A stretch of DNA of 64,000 bases from Propionigenium maris DSM 9537. Lineage in GTDB: Bacteria > Fusobacteriota > Fusobacteriia > Fusobacteriales > Fusobacteriaceae. The notes beneath the pieces are model-generated. The model saw only the letters and a list, made by a program, of their open reading frames with translations, ran no database searches and had not been told where the DNA came from. The stretch covers positions 186,001 to 250,000 of the forward strand of contig NZ_BSDY01000004.1 in NCBI RefSeq assembly GCF_027925155.1, in the 5' to 3' direction. A program made the position numbers and the translations under genes. Positions within the stretch are counted from its first letter, which is position 1; every line of letters begins with the position of its first letter. Of the stretch, positions 32,938 through 41,685 are shown piece after piece.

Positions 32938-33793
32938 CTTTAGCCACGTCCCTCTTATTTCCTCTGGTATATCCCATTACATAGTCCAGGTTGATATTCT
33001 TCAGGGAGTTAAAGATACTCTGCTTTATATTTGGGTTTACCTTGGTAAGCTCAGCTAACAGGTTCTTTATCTCCCTTCTCTTGGAGTCCACCTTACCAGA
33101 CTCGATAGGACATCCGCATGCCATAGCCACTATACCATTTCTCTTGGTATAGTTAATGATGTCCTCCTCCTTTACATAGATAAGTGGCCTTATAAGCTCC
33201 ATCTTTCCAGATGTGGATTTTACCTTAGGTATCATAGTCTTTACTGTTCCTGCATAGAACTGGTTGATAAGAGCTGTTTCAACCACATCGTCAAAGTGGT
33301 GTCCTAGAGCCAGCTTGTTGTATCCTAGCTCCTCTACCTTGTTGTAGAGCACTCCCCTTCTCATCTTAGCACACAGGAAACACGGCTTTTCAGGATCCTC
33401 CTTAAAAGCTACCTCCCATACATTGGCTTCAAATACCTCGCATGGAATGTCCAGCTCCTCCAGGTTCCTCTTAAACTGCTCCATATCCATAGCTTCAAAA
33501 CCGGGGTTCATAGAGATAAATGCTACCTCAAACTTTCTTGTTCTGTCCTTAGCCAGCTCCTGGAATAACTTACACAGCAGAAGACTGTCCTTTCCACCGG
33601 ATACTCCAACAGCTATCTTGTCTCCGTCCTCTACAAGATCGAAGTCCTTTATAGCCTTTACAAACTTAGTCCAGATCTTCTTTCTATATGTCTTTCTGAG
33701 AGATTCAGTGGCAATGGCCCCACGGCTTATACCTTCCTCCCTCATTCTCTCCTCTATTGATTCATACACCTTCTTTTCCTTCTTCTCATTCAT
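32918..33793 (-). CDS. TtcA-like PP-loop tRNA thiolation protein (copy 1)
   Basis: The ATG at 33793 (MNEKKEKKVYESIEER) is used, with GGAGG upstream. The open frame extends to 33859. The 291-residue protein has SGGKDSLLLC, PCFLCAKMRRG, GHHFDDVVETALINQF and CGCPIES, matching TtcA motifs more fully than its neighbour because the C-terminal CGCP is kept. It would use ATP and a Fe-S cluster to make 2-thiocytidine in tRNA. It is cotranscribed with copy 2, whose start lies inside its last 20 bases. Confidence 0.85.
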   Translation of the reverse strand: MNEKKEKKVYESIEERMREEGISRGAIATESLRKTYRKKIWTKFVKAIKDFDLVEDGDKIAVGVSGGKDSLLLCKLFQELAKDRTRKFEVAFISMNPGFEAMDMEQFKRNLEELDIPCEVFEANVWEVAFKEDPEKPCFLCAKMRRGVLYNKVEELGYNKLALGHHFDDVVETALINQFYAGTVKTMIPKVKSTSGKMELIRPLIYVKEEDIINYTKRNGIVAMACGCPIESGKVDSKRREIKNLLAELTKVNPNIKQSIFNSLKNINLDYVMGYTRGNKRDVAKDGNENK

Positions 33794-33974
33794 GTCCTTG
33801 TCTTCCTCCGTGAATATAATAATCCTAAAATATAACCAGCCACCAATCAAAACCAACAAGACACTTAGCGGAGGCCAGTCTTCCCCTTCAATATCATAAA
33901 AGGAAATATCAGGATTAATTATACCATAAATCTCTTATTTTTTTGATAATTTTTTACCACAATACTAAGGAACC

Positions 33975-34004
33975 TTGACATCCCCACCCCAGATGAAATA
34001 CAAT
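33975..34004 (+). promoter_or_regulatory. Promoter of the winged-helix gene
   Basis: TTGACA (33975-33980) and TACAAT (33999-34004) with an 18-base spacer, about 19 bases before the ATG at 34023. Confidence 0.65.
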
Positions 34005-34022
34005 CTATTTAAGGAGGTTCAT

Positions 34023-34355
34023 ATGAATAAGGAAATTAAACTGCTAAAGCTCCTTCTCTCCTCAGAGGTCACCACCGAGGATGAGATTATGGAGGTAATG
34101 GATATAGATAACACTGAACTGGAACTTCTCTTTGATAGGCTGGAGGATCTGGGATATTTAGAGGTAGACAACGGCTACTTCGAAAAGACCTGCGACAACT
34201 GCAACAAGGGAGGAACCTGCTCCACTGCTCCCTACAGACCGGTGGATAAGGTGAAGAAGATAAGGGTTCTTACGTGGAAGGCTATAGAGGAGTATGGGGA
34301 TGCCCCCCAGCTGAGTGAAAACCATGAAAATCCCGATTTTAAACCTGAAAAATAA
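34023..34355 (+). CDS. Winged-helix-like small protein with Cys motif (FeoC-like)
   Basis: The ATG at 34023 follows AAGGAGG. The 110-residue product has an N-terminal helix-turn-helix (KLLKLLLSSEVTTEDEIMEVMDIDNTELELLFDRLEDLGYLEVDNG) and then TCDNCNKGGTCSTAP, a three-cysteine group that may bind a metal or Fe-S cluster. A charged tail follows. This layout recalls FeoC-type regulators. It converges with the hydrogenase gene and shares a terminator, so the functional link is uncertain. Confidence 0.6.
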   Translation: MNKEIKLLKLLLSSEVTTEDEIMEVMDIDNTELELLFDRLEDLGYLEVDNGYFEKTCDNCNKGGTCSTAPYRPVDKVKKIRVLTWKAIEEYGDAPQLSENHENPDFKPEK

Positions 34356-34362
34356 ATAAAAT

Positions 34363-34400
34363 AAAGAGAGCACAGGATTAAAAAATCCTGTGCTCTCTTT
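34363..34400. terminator. Strong bidirectional terminator
   Basis: A 16-bp perfect stem (AAAGAGAGCACAGGAT with its complement) around a six-base loop, with A/T tracts on both sides. Confidence 0.93.
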
Positions 34401-34420
34401 ATTTTTATCTTTTCTTATAC

Positions 34421-35842
34421 CTATCTCTTCAGCTTTGTAAGCATAGCTTTTGCAACAAGGGGTTTCTGGATTACACTTGGTCCGCATATACATCCGCCCT
34501 TACACCCCATTCCCTCTAACAGGGTATTGGTTTTAGCCAGTCTGAACTGCTTGAAGGCCTGGGCTCCCTCCTTAATTCCGTCCATCTGAATCAACTGAAG
34601 CTCCTTCTCACACTTATTTACCACAGCCTGGGCAACCCCTCCGCTTCTGGCAAAGTTCCAGCCGTCATAGCTTCCCTCTATATCCTCCCTTGAAAGAGTA
34701 TCTATATCTATCCCCCTGGCATCTATCCACGACAATATATCTGTAAAGGTCAGTACATCATCCACTATCCCGTACTTTTTCGCCTCTACCTTCTTGGCAG
34801 TACAAGGCCCTATAAACACTATCTTATACTCTGGGTCCTCATCCTTAAGTCTTTTGGCAAGAGCCATCATAGGGGAGTCTACGTGAGATATATACTCCAC
34901 CATATCCGACTGATGGAGCTTTATATACTCATAGAAGGCCGGACAGCAGGATGTGGTCATCTTCTCATCCCTTGTGTCCATTACATGAGCCTCCTCCTCT
35001 ATTACCATATCTGCTCCGATGGCCACCTCTACTGCTCTGGTGAACCCCAGCTCTAAAAATAATGATTTTATCTTCTCCAGAGTAGTCCCTGCCCCAAACT
35101 GAGTAATTATAGCTGGAGCAAACATCGCCACAACCTTTTTATTGTTTTTTATATGGGATACAACATCTATCAGATGAGTGGGAGACTCCACTGCTCCAAA
35201 TGGACAGGCTGAGTGACATGCTCCGCAGGAAACACACTTGTTCCTGTCTATACTTGCTACACCCCTTTCATTGGCCTTTATTGCTCCCACACCGCAGGCC
35301 TTCTCGCAGGGTCTCGACAGTTTAACTATGGCGGAGAAGTCACAGGCTTTTTCACAGAGCCCGCATCCCACACACCTTTCTGCATCTATTACAGCTCTCT
35401 CATTGACAAAGCTTATGGCATCCTTGGGACATATTACCTCACAGGAGTGGGCTATACAGTTTCTGCACAGGTCGGTGGCATAGTACTGACCCGTTGGACA
35501 CTGGTCACAGGCTTCCTCCACAACCTCCACAGCGTGGTCCCTTCCCTCATACTCAGCGGGAATCTGCTCACCCTTAAACTTCTTCTGCAGCAGTTCCAAT
35601 AGCTCATATAGCTCCATATCTCTCACCTTATACAGGTTCAGATTTAGGTATACCTTTATCCTCTGTTTTAAGATCTCCCTCTCCCTGTAGATGGAGTCTC
35701 TGTAGGTCGGCTTCTCTCCGCTAAGGAGCATCTTGGGCAGCTTAGGAAGTTCCTTCAGCAGTTCCCCGGTTTCATAGAGATCCACTATCGCCTGGAGAGT
35801 CAGCTTCCTTAGCTCCTTCACTGAATTCAATTTTATCTTCAT
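34421..35842 (-). CDS. Monomeric [FeFe] hydrogenase-like protein, group B type
   Basis: The 473-residue protein has a long N-terminal region, four cysteines in DQCPTGQYYATDLCRNCIAHSCEVICP, and 4Fe-4S ferredoxin repeats (CVGCGLCEKAC, CVSCGACHSACP). The H-cluster domain has TSCCPAF, GPCTAKKVEA and GMGCKGGCICGP. These correspond to L1-L3 of [FeFe] hydrogenases in the group B variant, with G in place of the usual ACPGGC. It probably produces or senses H2 in the cytoplasm. No maturation genes hydEFG are in the window. Activity cannot be told from sequence. Confidence 0.85.
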   Translation of the reverse strand: MKIKLNSVKELRKLTLQAIVDLYETGELLKELPKLPKMLLSGEKPTYRDSIYREREILKQRIKVYLNLNLYKVRDMELYELLELLQKKFKGEQIPAEYEGRDHAVEVVEEACDQCPTGQYYATDLCRNCIAHSCEVICPKDAISFVNERAVIDAERCVGCGLCEKACDFSAIVKLSRPCEKACGVGAIKANERGVASIDRNKCVSCGACHSACPFGAVESPTHLIDVVSHIKNNKKVVAMFAPAIITQFGAGTTLEKIKSLFLELGFTRAVEVAIGADMVIEEEAHVMDTRDEKMTTSCCPAFYEYIKLHQSDMVEYISHVDSPMMALAKRLKDEDPEYKIVFIGPCTAKKVEAKKYGIVDDVLTFTDILSWIDARGIDIDTLSREDIEGSYDGWNFARSGGVAQAVVNKCEKELQLIQMDGIKEGAQAFKQFRLAKTNTLLEGMGCKGGCICGPSVIQKPLVAKAMLTKLKR

Positions 35843-36144
35843 ACTTCCCCCTGTTCACTAATGATTTTTAGATTTCCCCCATTATATAATCATCAACCCC
35901 TTGCGTAAAGTATAAAGAAACTTTTATTAACCAACAATTAACAATTTGAAGTAAATACATTTTAGAACTCAGTGCATTTTATGTTTGTTATCTATTTGTT
36001 TTAATAGCATTTATTTCTGTTTATATACACCTACCACTGAAGATTTACCGTATAAAATAAAGGGAATGGAGCTATAAAATATCTCCATTCCCTCAGATTT
36101 ACTACATTCATTTTAGCTCCCCTTACCTAGGGTGAGCAGGCCTG
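35843..36144. other. Intergenic stretch, 302 bases
   Basis: AT-rich upstream region of the hydrogenase gene. Besides the hydrolase terminator at 36061-36093, nothing is seen. Confidence 0.6.
36061..36093 (-). terminator. Intrinsic terminator after the hydrolase gene
   Basis: AGGGAATGGAG/CTCCATTCCCT stem with an 11-base loop, followed by TTTATTTT on the minus strand. Confidence 0.85.
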
Positions 36145-37587
36145 CTAATCTATCTTCTCCTCTATATTTCTCTCAAGGTAGTCGAAGAACTCATTGTATC
36201 TCAGCCTGAGAAGCATATCTGGGGATACTGTAACTATCCCCTTCTCCCCCTTGATACTAAGCTCCCCCAGAAGGGTTCCCCTTCCATAGAGGAGGTTTTC
36301 AGGAGAGATAGGCAGGGAGATGTGGGCCAGACAGAAGGTGAATCCCGACCACTTGAGATCCAGATCTGCATCCTCCTCTTTGGCCCTTCCGTCGGTCACC
36401 CTCACTACAGAAACCTCCTCCGTCCTGTTTCTCATATTGCTCACCACCACTATATCACTGACGATACCAGACTCCTTAATACCCCTTGCAAAGTCGATCT
36501 CTTTTATCTTAGACTTATAAAAGTCATTGTACTTCCTGTTGGCATCAAAGATGATAACTTCTCCGGCCTTATTCCCCATCTCACGGATTACCTTAAAGAG
36601 TGCCGTAGCATCCACTGTAGCATCCTGGATAGATGTATAAGCGTATACTGGAGGAAGGCCTTCCCTCTCCTCCTCTGTAAGCTTTGAGAGGTTTTTTCTG
36701 GCATTTTTTATAATATTGTACACCTGGATCCCCGGGTTCTTAGCAAAGGAGTTGTACTTGGCCATATCATACTCTGGGTATATATCCAGCCATGCAAACT
36801 TCTCAAAACCAGGAATCTTACTGGTGAGAATATCCAGGAATCCAAACTTAGCAGCAGGATTCACACCCATTGCAGGGGATATCCAGAATACCCCGTCTGG
36901 TTTTGGAAGATCATTGTCCTCCTTCATATCGTGAGCGATATACTGGAGAGTGGTGGTTGCCCCTGTGGAGTACCCCATCATATAGAACTTACCTCCCTCT
37001 ATCCCCTCAAGCTTCCTCTTGACCATCCTTGCCCCAAACCTTGCAGTCTTGGAAAAATCCTTCCAGCTCAGCTTCAGGAGCTCCCCTGGATAGGTCCCGT
37101 GGTAGGGATACCTCAGAGCCAAAACATAGTATCCCTTGTCATAGAATGTCTTAGCCATATCCCTCATGGAGTAGGGTGAGTCTGTAAGTCCGTGGAGCAT
37201 GAGAACTCCTCCCTTTATCTTCTCAGGTATCATCTCAAAGGAGGCATTCACATCTGTGTCCAGATGACCATAGGGGGAGCTTCCCGACTCCCTTATATAC
37301 CTGTTGTAGAGGCCCTTCTCCTTCACCTCTACCTCCTGATACCTCTCCTCCAAGAACAACTTCTCATCCCTTAGGTAGCTCTCCACATCCCCATAGGTAT
37401 CGTAGTCCAGCTCAGCTACCTCACTCACACCGTGCCACGGCATGAGCTTCAGATCGTTATTCACAAAGAGGTAGCCCCTGGTTACCTGAATTACCGCCAC
37501 TACCACTATTAACTTTACTATACTCTTAACTATAAATTTAATCCCCTTCAACTTCATCCCCCTCAGTTTCTCTCTATTCCCTATCAC
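36145..37587 (-). CDS. Membrane-anchored alpha/beta hydrolase
   Basis: The 480-residue protein has an N-terminal membrane anchor (IKFIVKSIVKLIVVVAVIQVT) and an alpha/beta hydrolase domain. The oxyanion motif is LMLHGLTDSPYSM, the nucleophile elbow GYSTGATT, and later AYTSIQDATVDATALFK may hold the acidic residue. A His near the C-terminus (FCLAHISLP) can complete the triad. It is probably an extracytoplasmic esterase, lipase or carboxypeptidase-like enzyme, with substrate unknown. The start is uncertain: GTG at 37587 or ATG at 37557 (MKLKGIK). Confidence 0.75.
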   Translation of the reverse strand: MIGNREKLRGMKLKGIKFIVKSIVKLIVVVAVIQVTRGYLFVNNDLKLMPWHGVSEVAELDYDTYGDVESYLRDEKLFLEERYQEVEVKEKGLYNRYIRESGSSPYGHLDTDVNASFEMIPEKIKGGVLMLHGLTDSPYSMRDMAKTFYDKGYYVLALRYPYHGTYPGELLKLSWKDFSKTARFGARMVKRKLEGIEGGKFYMMGYSTGATTTLQYIAHDMKEDNDLPKPDGVFWISPAMGVNPAAKFGFLDILTSKIPGFEKFAWLDIYPEYDMAKYNSFAKNPGIQVYNIIKNARKNLSKLTEEEREGLPPVYAYTSIQDATVDATALFKVIREMGNKAGEVIIFDANRKYNDFYKSKIKEIDFARGIKESGIVSDIVVVSNMRNRTEEVSVVRVTDGRAKEEDADLDLKWSGFTFCLAHISLPISPENLLYGRGTLLGELSIKGEKGIVTVSPDMLLRLRYNEFFDYLERNIEEKID

Positions 37588-37661
37588 ACTATCAAGAAGT
37601 CCCTCCCCTTATAGGATTCCTCTTCCTTTACTTTATTCCATCAAAATGCCCCTATCCTTTC

Positions 37662-37940
37662 CTACTCCATAAAAAAGGTTATATATAGGGCTGCTGCCCC
37701 CTGAAGGCTCACTATAGTGGGAATACCATACCTAAAAACTCCCTTTCTTGTCTTGTGTCTCCACACCTTCATCCCGGCAATTCCTCCCAGCCCACCTCCA
37801 AGGATAACAGATAAAAAAAGAGTTCTTTCAGCTATCCTCCACCTATTCCTCCTGGCCTGCATCTTATCCCATCCAAAGATGAGAAAGGTTAATATATTTA
37901 TAGATATCAAATATATCATTAAAATTTTTCTTCCATCCAC
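37662..37940 (-). CDS. DUF1294 membrane protein
   Basis: The 92-residue product has the DUF1294 pattern: a first span (LMIYLISINILTFLIFGWDKMQARRNRWRIAERTLFLSVILGGGLGGIAGMKVWRHKTRK) and a last span (GVFRYGIPTIVSLQGAAALYITFF). Function is unknown for the family. The start is a GTG at 37940 with a GGGAGG site. Confidence 0.85.
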   Translation of the reverse strand: MDGRKILMIYLISINILTFLIFGWDKMQARRNRWRIAERTLFLSVILGGGLGGIAGMKVWRHKTRKGVFRYGIPTIVSLQGAAALYITFFME

Positions 37941-38005
37941 AATTTACTCCTCCCTGATCAATTTTAAAGATTATATCATACTTTTCCACCTAAGATACAC
38001 TTTGC

Positions 38006-38225
38006 ACCTTACTCTTGAAAAAAAGGTGTCCGAAGTAGTAGATATTACTTTGGACCTTTAACGTTTACTAGACCGTTATACAGATTAAGTTTATCATAAC
38101 GTTTTACACACTTCTTCTCCTGCAGAGGTATGATTGCAGCTTCCAAAGGTCGTAAGTTAATATTCTACTTGTAAGACATTACGAAGGACTAGATCTTCTT
38201 TTGTTCCTTTCACAACAAAAAAGAA
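38006..38225 (-). repeat. Dispersed repeat type B, copy 2
   Basis: Second copy of the core seen at 24272-24481 (CAGATTAAGTTTATCATAAC, ACATTACG, GGACTAGATCTTCTTT). The 38006 end has a CACCTT...AAGGTG hairpin and the other end a short TTGTTC/GAAC-type hairpin. Confidence 0.65.
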
Positions 38226-38252
38226 CATAGGACCTTTACATCCTATGCTCTT
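38222..38252. terminator. Terminator-like hairpin
   Basis: ACATAGGA/TCCTATG stem between two dispersed repeats, with T-rich sequence on both sides. It probably ends the DUF1294 or ThiI-like transcripts. Confidence 0.6.
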
Positions 38253-38265
38253 AATATTTTTTAAT

Positions 38266-38430
38266 CGACCGAAGATAGTCGTCCGGCTTCACGCCAAAAG
38301 TCTGCTTCGTTCCGTTTTACTCTTTAGGTTCAATCTTGAGCCCTTAAAAGGAACGAAACCTCTGCTTAACTATTAAAGACAATTATCGTAGGTCTTGATT
38401 TTTTGATTCTTTTGTATCAAGACAAAAGAA
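38266..38430 (-). repeat. Dispersed repeat type A, copy 2
   Basis: On the minus strand it reads a CTTTTGT...ACAAAAG hairpin, ATCAAGAC, then CGTTCC...GGAACG enclosing GGGCTCAAGATTGAACC, and ends GACGACTATCTTCGGTCG. Confidence 0.75.
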
Positions 38431-38437
38431 CTGTAAA

Positions 38438-39439
38438 TTACTTAATCTTCTGCCCAGTATACTGGTACTTACCGATCTTTTCAGCCAGGGCTTCCAGATC
38501 CACTGCCTCTACCTTGGTAATTACACCGTCTAGTAACAGTTGAATCTCTTCCTTCCCCTTGCTCTTAGAGTATCTGGAGAATAACTCCATAGCAAACTTT
38601 CTGTCCTCGTCAGTCATCTCTCCAAATCCTAGTATTGCAGGTCCCGGAGTTCCGGCTCCAACAATATAAAGGCTTGCGTGAGCTTTCTGCTCAGAAAGCT
38701 TCAAGTTGTCCTCATTTTCCCTTCCTACGAAGAGGTACTTCCCCTCATCCATTCTGAACATTCTTCCTACCTTGGCAAGGTGGAAAAGGAATGAATGCTC
38801 CTCGTCCAGGAATCCGTCCTTCTCTATGAGCTTCAATCTATTTGAGTAGTTTGGATCTGTCAGTAGACACCCTCCACCTGGGCTTGGGTACTCCACAAGG
38901 CCAAACTCATCCATCATAGCCATCTGTCTCTTTCTGCTTCTTCCCTGAATATCCAGTAGCTGAGCTCTGTCTATCCATCCTTCCTTCTCAGGCTTTGTCT
39001 CTGGAAGACACTTAGCAGATAGCGGTCTCACGATAATATCGTCCACCTCAGCCAGCTTCTGTACCCTTCCAAGAGCGTTGTAGTTCTGCGACATAGGTCT
39101 CTGTCCCAGTACCTCTCCCGATATTAAAAACTGTGCATCATACTTTTCCAGTAGACCAGCTGCCACTTTAAACATAAGGGCATGACAATCGATACAAGGG
39201 TTTATATTCTTTCCTCTCCCACTTGGAGGATTCTTAACTATCTCTGTATGGATAGCCTTAAAGTCCACATACTCCAGCTTGATCCCCAGCTGCTTTGCCA
39301 TATTCTCAGCCTTCTCGTTCTTTCCCCCGAAGAAGTGAGATACAAAGTTTAATGCGATAACCTCTATCCCCTGCTCCTGTACTACTCTTATTGCCAGGGC
39401 ACTGTCCAGTCCTCCTGAAAATAATGCTAATGCTCTCAT
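38438..39439 (-). CDS. ThiI-like PP-loop protein (tRNA thiouridylase-type)
   Basis: The 333-residue protein starts with a PP-loop ALFSGGLDSALAIRV. It carries NPCIDCHALMFKVA, GEVLGQRPMSQN, a P/GGGCLLTDP segment and a C-terminal domain. The N-terminal adenylation domain resembles ThiI/MnmA, but the THUMP domain and rhodanese parts of classical ThiI are absent. Cys residues in CIDC and GGGCLL may carry sulfur. It is likely a tRNA or cofactor sulfur-transfer enzyme. An AAAGGAG site precedes the ATG. It is monocistronic. Confidence 0.75.
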   Translation of the reverse strand: MRALALFSGGLDSALAIRVVQEQGIEVIALNFVSHFFGGKNEKAENMAKQLGIKLEYVDFKAIHTEIVKNPPSGRGKNINPCIDCHALMFKVAAGLLEKYDAQFLISGEVLGQRPMSQNYNALGRVQKLAEVDDIIVRPLSAKCLPETKPEKEGWIDRAQLLDIQGRSRKRQMAMMDEFGLVEYPSPGGGCLLTDPNYSNRLKLIEKDGFLDEEHSFLFHLAKVGRMFRMDEGKYLFVGRENEDNLKLSEQKAHASLYIVGAGTPGPAILGFGEMTDEDRKFAMELFSRYSKSKGKEEIQLLLDGVITKVEAVDLEALAEKIGKYQYTGQKIK

Positions 39440-39510
39440 TCTATCATCTCCTTTAAATGCATAAGGCTCCTATGCTACAACTAGCAAGTTTCCTTAAAAA
39501 ATATCCACTG

Positions 39511-40440
39511 CTAGCTATGGATCCCTTCCACAGCTTCTTGTTTACTCTCCCTGGGCATAATCTTATTAAATACCAGGGTAAATATTACCGCAAAGACTAT
39601 CCGCGCCCAGAATATCCCCACCATCTTAGCTCCTATGGGTACCATGAGAAGGGTATCCTCTATGAGGGCATGGCAGAGACTCATAAACACCGCCACAAGG
39701 AAAAGGTCCCTCGGGCTGTACTTCCCTCCCTTGGTCTCCCTTATGATAAGTCCGCTTCCATAGCTTATTCCCATGGTAAGCCCCACTATACAGGTTAGTG
39801 ATAACCCCGGATCTATCCCCATAAAGGACATAACAGGGGAAAACTTCCTGTTTATCCAGTCTATTACACCGATCCTCTTGAGAACCTCCATTACCGCCAG
39901 AAGAACAAAAATTATCATAAAGATAGTAAGGTACTTTCTCACCTCTCCAGATATCCAGTTGAGAACTCCCGGTTTAGATTCCTTCACAGTAAATCTGAAT
40001 ACAGCAGTTTCCTGATACATATTAAAAACTTTGAATATAAAGTTTAAAAATGCTCCTGCTATTATAGCACACAATACCCTAATTGCTAAAATTTTTGAGG
40101 TCTTTGCTCCCGTCTCTCCAATAACCTTGAGCTCCACAGGAAGGGAGTGGGCAAATAACATGAGACTTGCAACTATTGTTATCTCTGCCACAGTGAATAC
40201 ATTGTTCTGGGTCATGGTGAATAACACCAGCAATCCGCCGTAGATATTGGTTACCATTGCAGTGGCCCACACAATTCCCAGTTCTCCGCTGAGTCCCACA
40301 AACCCCATAAGGGGAGATATCCCCTTGGCTACGAGATCTATGATCCCCAGATGCCCTGCCACCTTCACCAGTATGCTTATAGGCAGCATTATCTTCAGAA
40401 GCTTCAGGCTAATAGCCGCACTTTCCTTTAATAACTTCAT
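39511..40440 (-). CDS. Nucleoside-recognition (Gate) domain membrane protein
   Basis: The 309-residue protein has about eight membrane spans in two Gate-like halves: SILVKVAGHLGIIDLVAKGISPLMGFVGLSGELGIVWATAMVTNIYGG and KRIGVIDWINRKFSPVMSFMGIDPGLSLTCIVGLTMGISYGSGL. It is probably a transporter, with substrate unknown. It shares two-domain logic with YjiH at 16359-17705 but is shorter. It begins five bases after sepF, so it belongs to the hemW-yggS-sepF operon. Confidence 0.75.
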   Translation of the reverse strand: MKLLKESAAISLKLLKIMLPISILVKVAGHLGIIDLVAKGISPLMGFVGLSGELGIVWATAMVTNIYGGLLVLFTMTQNNVFTVAEITIVASLMLFAHSLPVELKVIGETGAKTSKILAIRVLCAIIAGAFLNFIFKVFNMYQETAVFRFTVKESKPGVLNWISGEVRKYLTIFMIIFVLLAVMEVLKRIGVIDWINRKFSPVMSFMGIDPGLSLTCIVGLTMGISYGSGLIIRETKGGKYSPRDLFLVAVFMSLCHALIEDTLLMVPIGAKMVGIFWARIVFAVIFTLVFNKIMPRESKQEAVEGIHS

Positions 40441-40445
40441 CTAGA

Positions 40446-40976
40446 CTAATCCTCCAGGTCTATACCGTTATTCCCAGGCTCAGTCACCTTCCCGTCAAAA
40501 ACTATCTCTACACTCTCAGGTACTACAACATATACCCTCTTACTTACAGGGATGAAGTTGGCTCCCTTTATGCTGCAGGCTCCGCTTAGGAAATCCAGGA
40601 TCCTCTGAGCTATTCCACCATCTACATTTTCAAGGTTTACCGTTACAGTCTTGTTCTCCTTGATGTAGTTGGCTATCTTCTTACACTCACCGTAGTTTTT
40701 AGGCTCCACAAATACAGTCTGGTTTCCGCTGAGGCCGGTCTTCTTGGCTTCAGGCTTCTTCTCCACCACTGCAATGGGCTCCTGTACCCCTACTCCCTCG
40801 TTCTTAGTAGCTATAAACTCTGTCTTCAGCTCCTCTACTGTACCTCTGCCCACATCAGCTATATCGTCCACTACCAGGTCGTCCACAGCATTTTCCAGCT
40901 GTCTCTCCTCCTCCTCGGTAACTCCTACCCCCAGCATATCCTTAAATGTACTGTTTATCTTCTCCTTTAAACTCAT
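40446..40976 (-). CDS. sepF: Cell-division protein SepF
   Basis: The ATG at 40976 (MSLKEKINSTFKDML) has AGGAGG six bases upstream, overlapping the yggS end. The 176-residue protein has a long acidic linker and a C-terminal DUF552 domain (VEPKNYGECKKIANYIKENKTVTVNLENVDGGIAQRILDFLSGACSIKGANFIPVSKRVYVVVPE). SepF tethers FtsZ to the membrane through an N-terminal amphipathic helix. Linkage to yggS is common. Confidence 0.9.
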   Translation of the reverse strand: MSLKEKINSTFKDMLGVGVTEEEERQLENAVDDLVVDDIADVGRGTVEELKTEFIATKNEGVGVQEPIAVVEKKPEAKKTGLSGNQTVFVEPKNYGECKKIANYIKENKTVTVNLENVDGGIAQRILDFLSGACSIKGANFIPVSKRVYVVVPESVEIVFDGKVTEPGNNGIDLED

Positions 40977-40986
40977 ATCCAACCTC

Positions 40987-41676
40987 CTAAGAAAATATCT
41001 TGCTTCCAATCCTTATTATTGTAGATCCCTCTTCCAGAGCAATCCTATAGTCATTGGTCATTCCCATGGACAGCTCAGTCATCTGTCCCTCAAAGTACCT
41101 TGTGTTAAGCTCCTCCTTGAGCTCCCTCAGTCCTCTGAATACTCCCCTTATCATCTCCTCGTCCTCCGAGTAGGGAGCCATGGTCATGAGACCTCTATAT
41201 CTTATGTTTTTTAACTTAACCAGTTCCTCTATTTCCTTGTACAAACTTTCCACTGTATATCCTTCTTTACTCTCCTCACCGGACACATTCACCTCTAGGA
41301 GCACCTCTATAGTCCTTCCTATCTGGGCCGCTCTCTTATCCAGCTCCTTTGCTAAGGACAGCTTGTTTACCGAGTGCACAAGGTCTATATAGTCGATTAT
41401 ATACTTAACCTTGTTCTTTTGAAGGTTTCCGATGAAATGCCATTGGATATCCTCCCCTATGGCTGTTGTATCAAAGTGCTCCTTCTTCTCCCTTATTATC
41501 TGTACCCTGTTCTCTCCAAAGATAGGATTTCCCGCCTCAAAGGCTCCCTCCATCTCCTCGGTTCCCACATACTTGGTTACAGCTACAAGCTTTACCTTCT
41601 CAGGGTGGGATGAATACTTTGCAATATCCTCTCTGATCTCCTCTATATTCTGTCTGATAACATCCTTCTTGCTCAT
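40987..41676 (-). CDS. yggS: YggS family PLP homeostasis protein
   Basis: The 229-residue protein holds pyridoxal phosphate on Lys in VKLVAVTKYVG and has FGENRVQIIREKKEHF, IQWHFIGNLQKNKVKYI, RGLMTMAPY and ELSMGMTNDYRIALEEGSTIIRIGSKIF, which define the family. It has no known enzymatic activity but buffers intracellular PLP. It lies between hemW and sepF, in one operon. Confidence 0.96.
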   Translation of the reverse strand: MSKKDVIRQNIEEIREDIAKYSSHPEKVKLVAVTKYVGTEEMEGAFEAGNPIFGENRVQIIREKKEHFDTTAIGEDIQWHFIGNLQKNKVKYIIDYIDLVHSVNKLSLAKELDKRAAQIGRTIEVLLEVNVSGEESKEGYTVESLYKEIEELVKLKNIRYRGLMTMAPYSEDEEMIRGVFRGLRELKEELNTRYFEGQMTELSMGMTNDYRIALEEGSTIIRIGSKIFS

Positions 41677-41685
41677 CTTTTCCCC

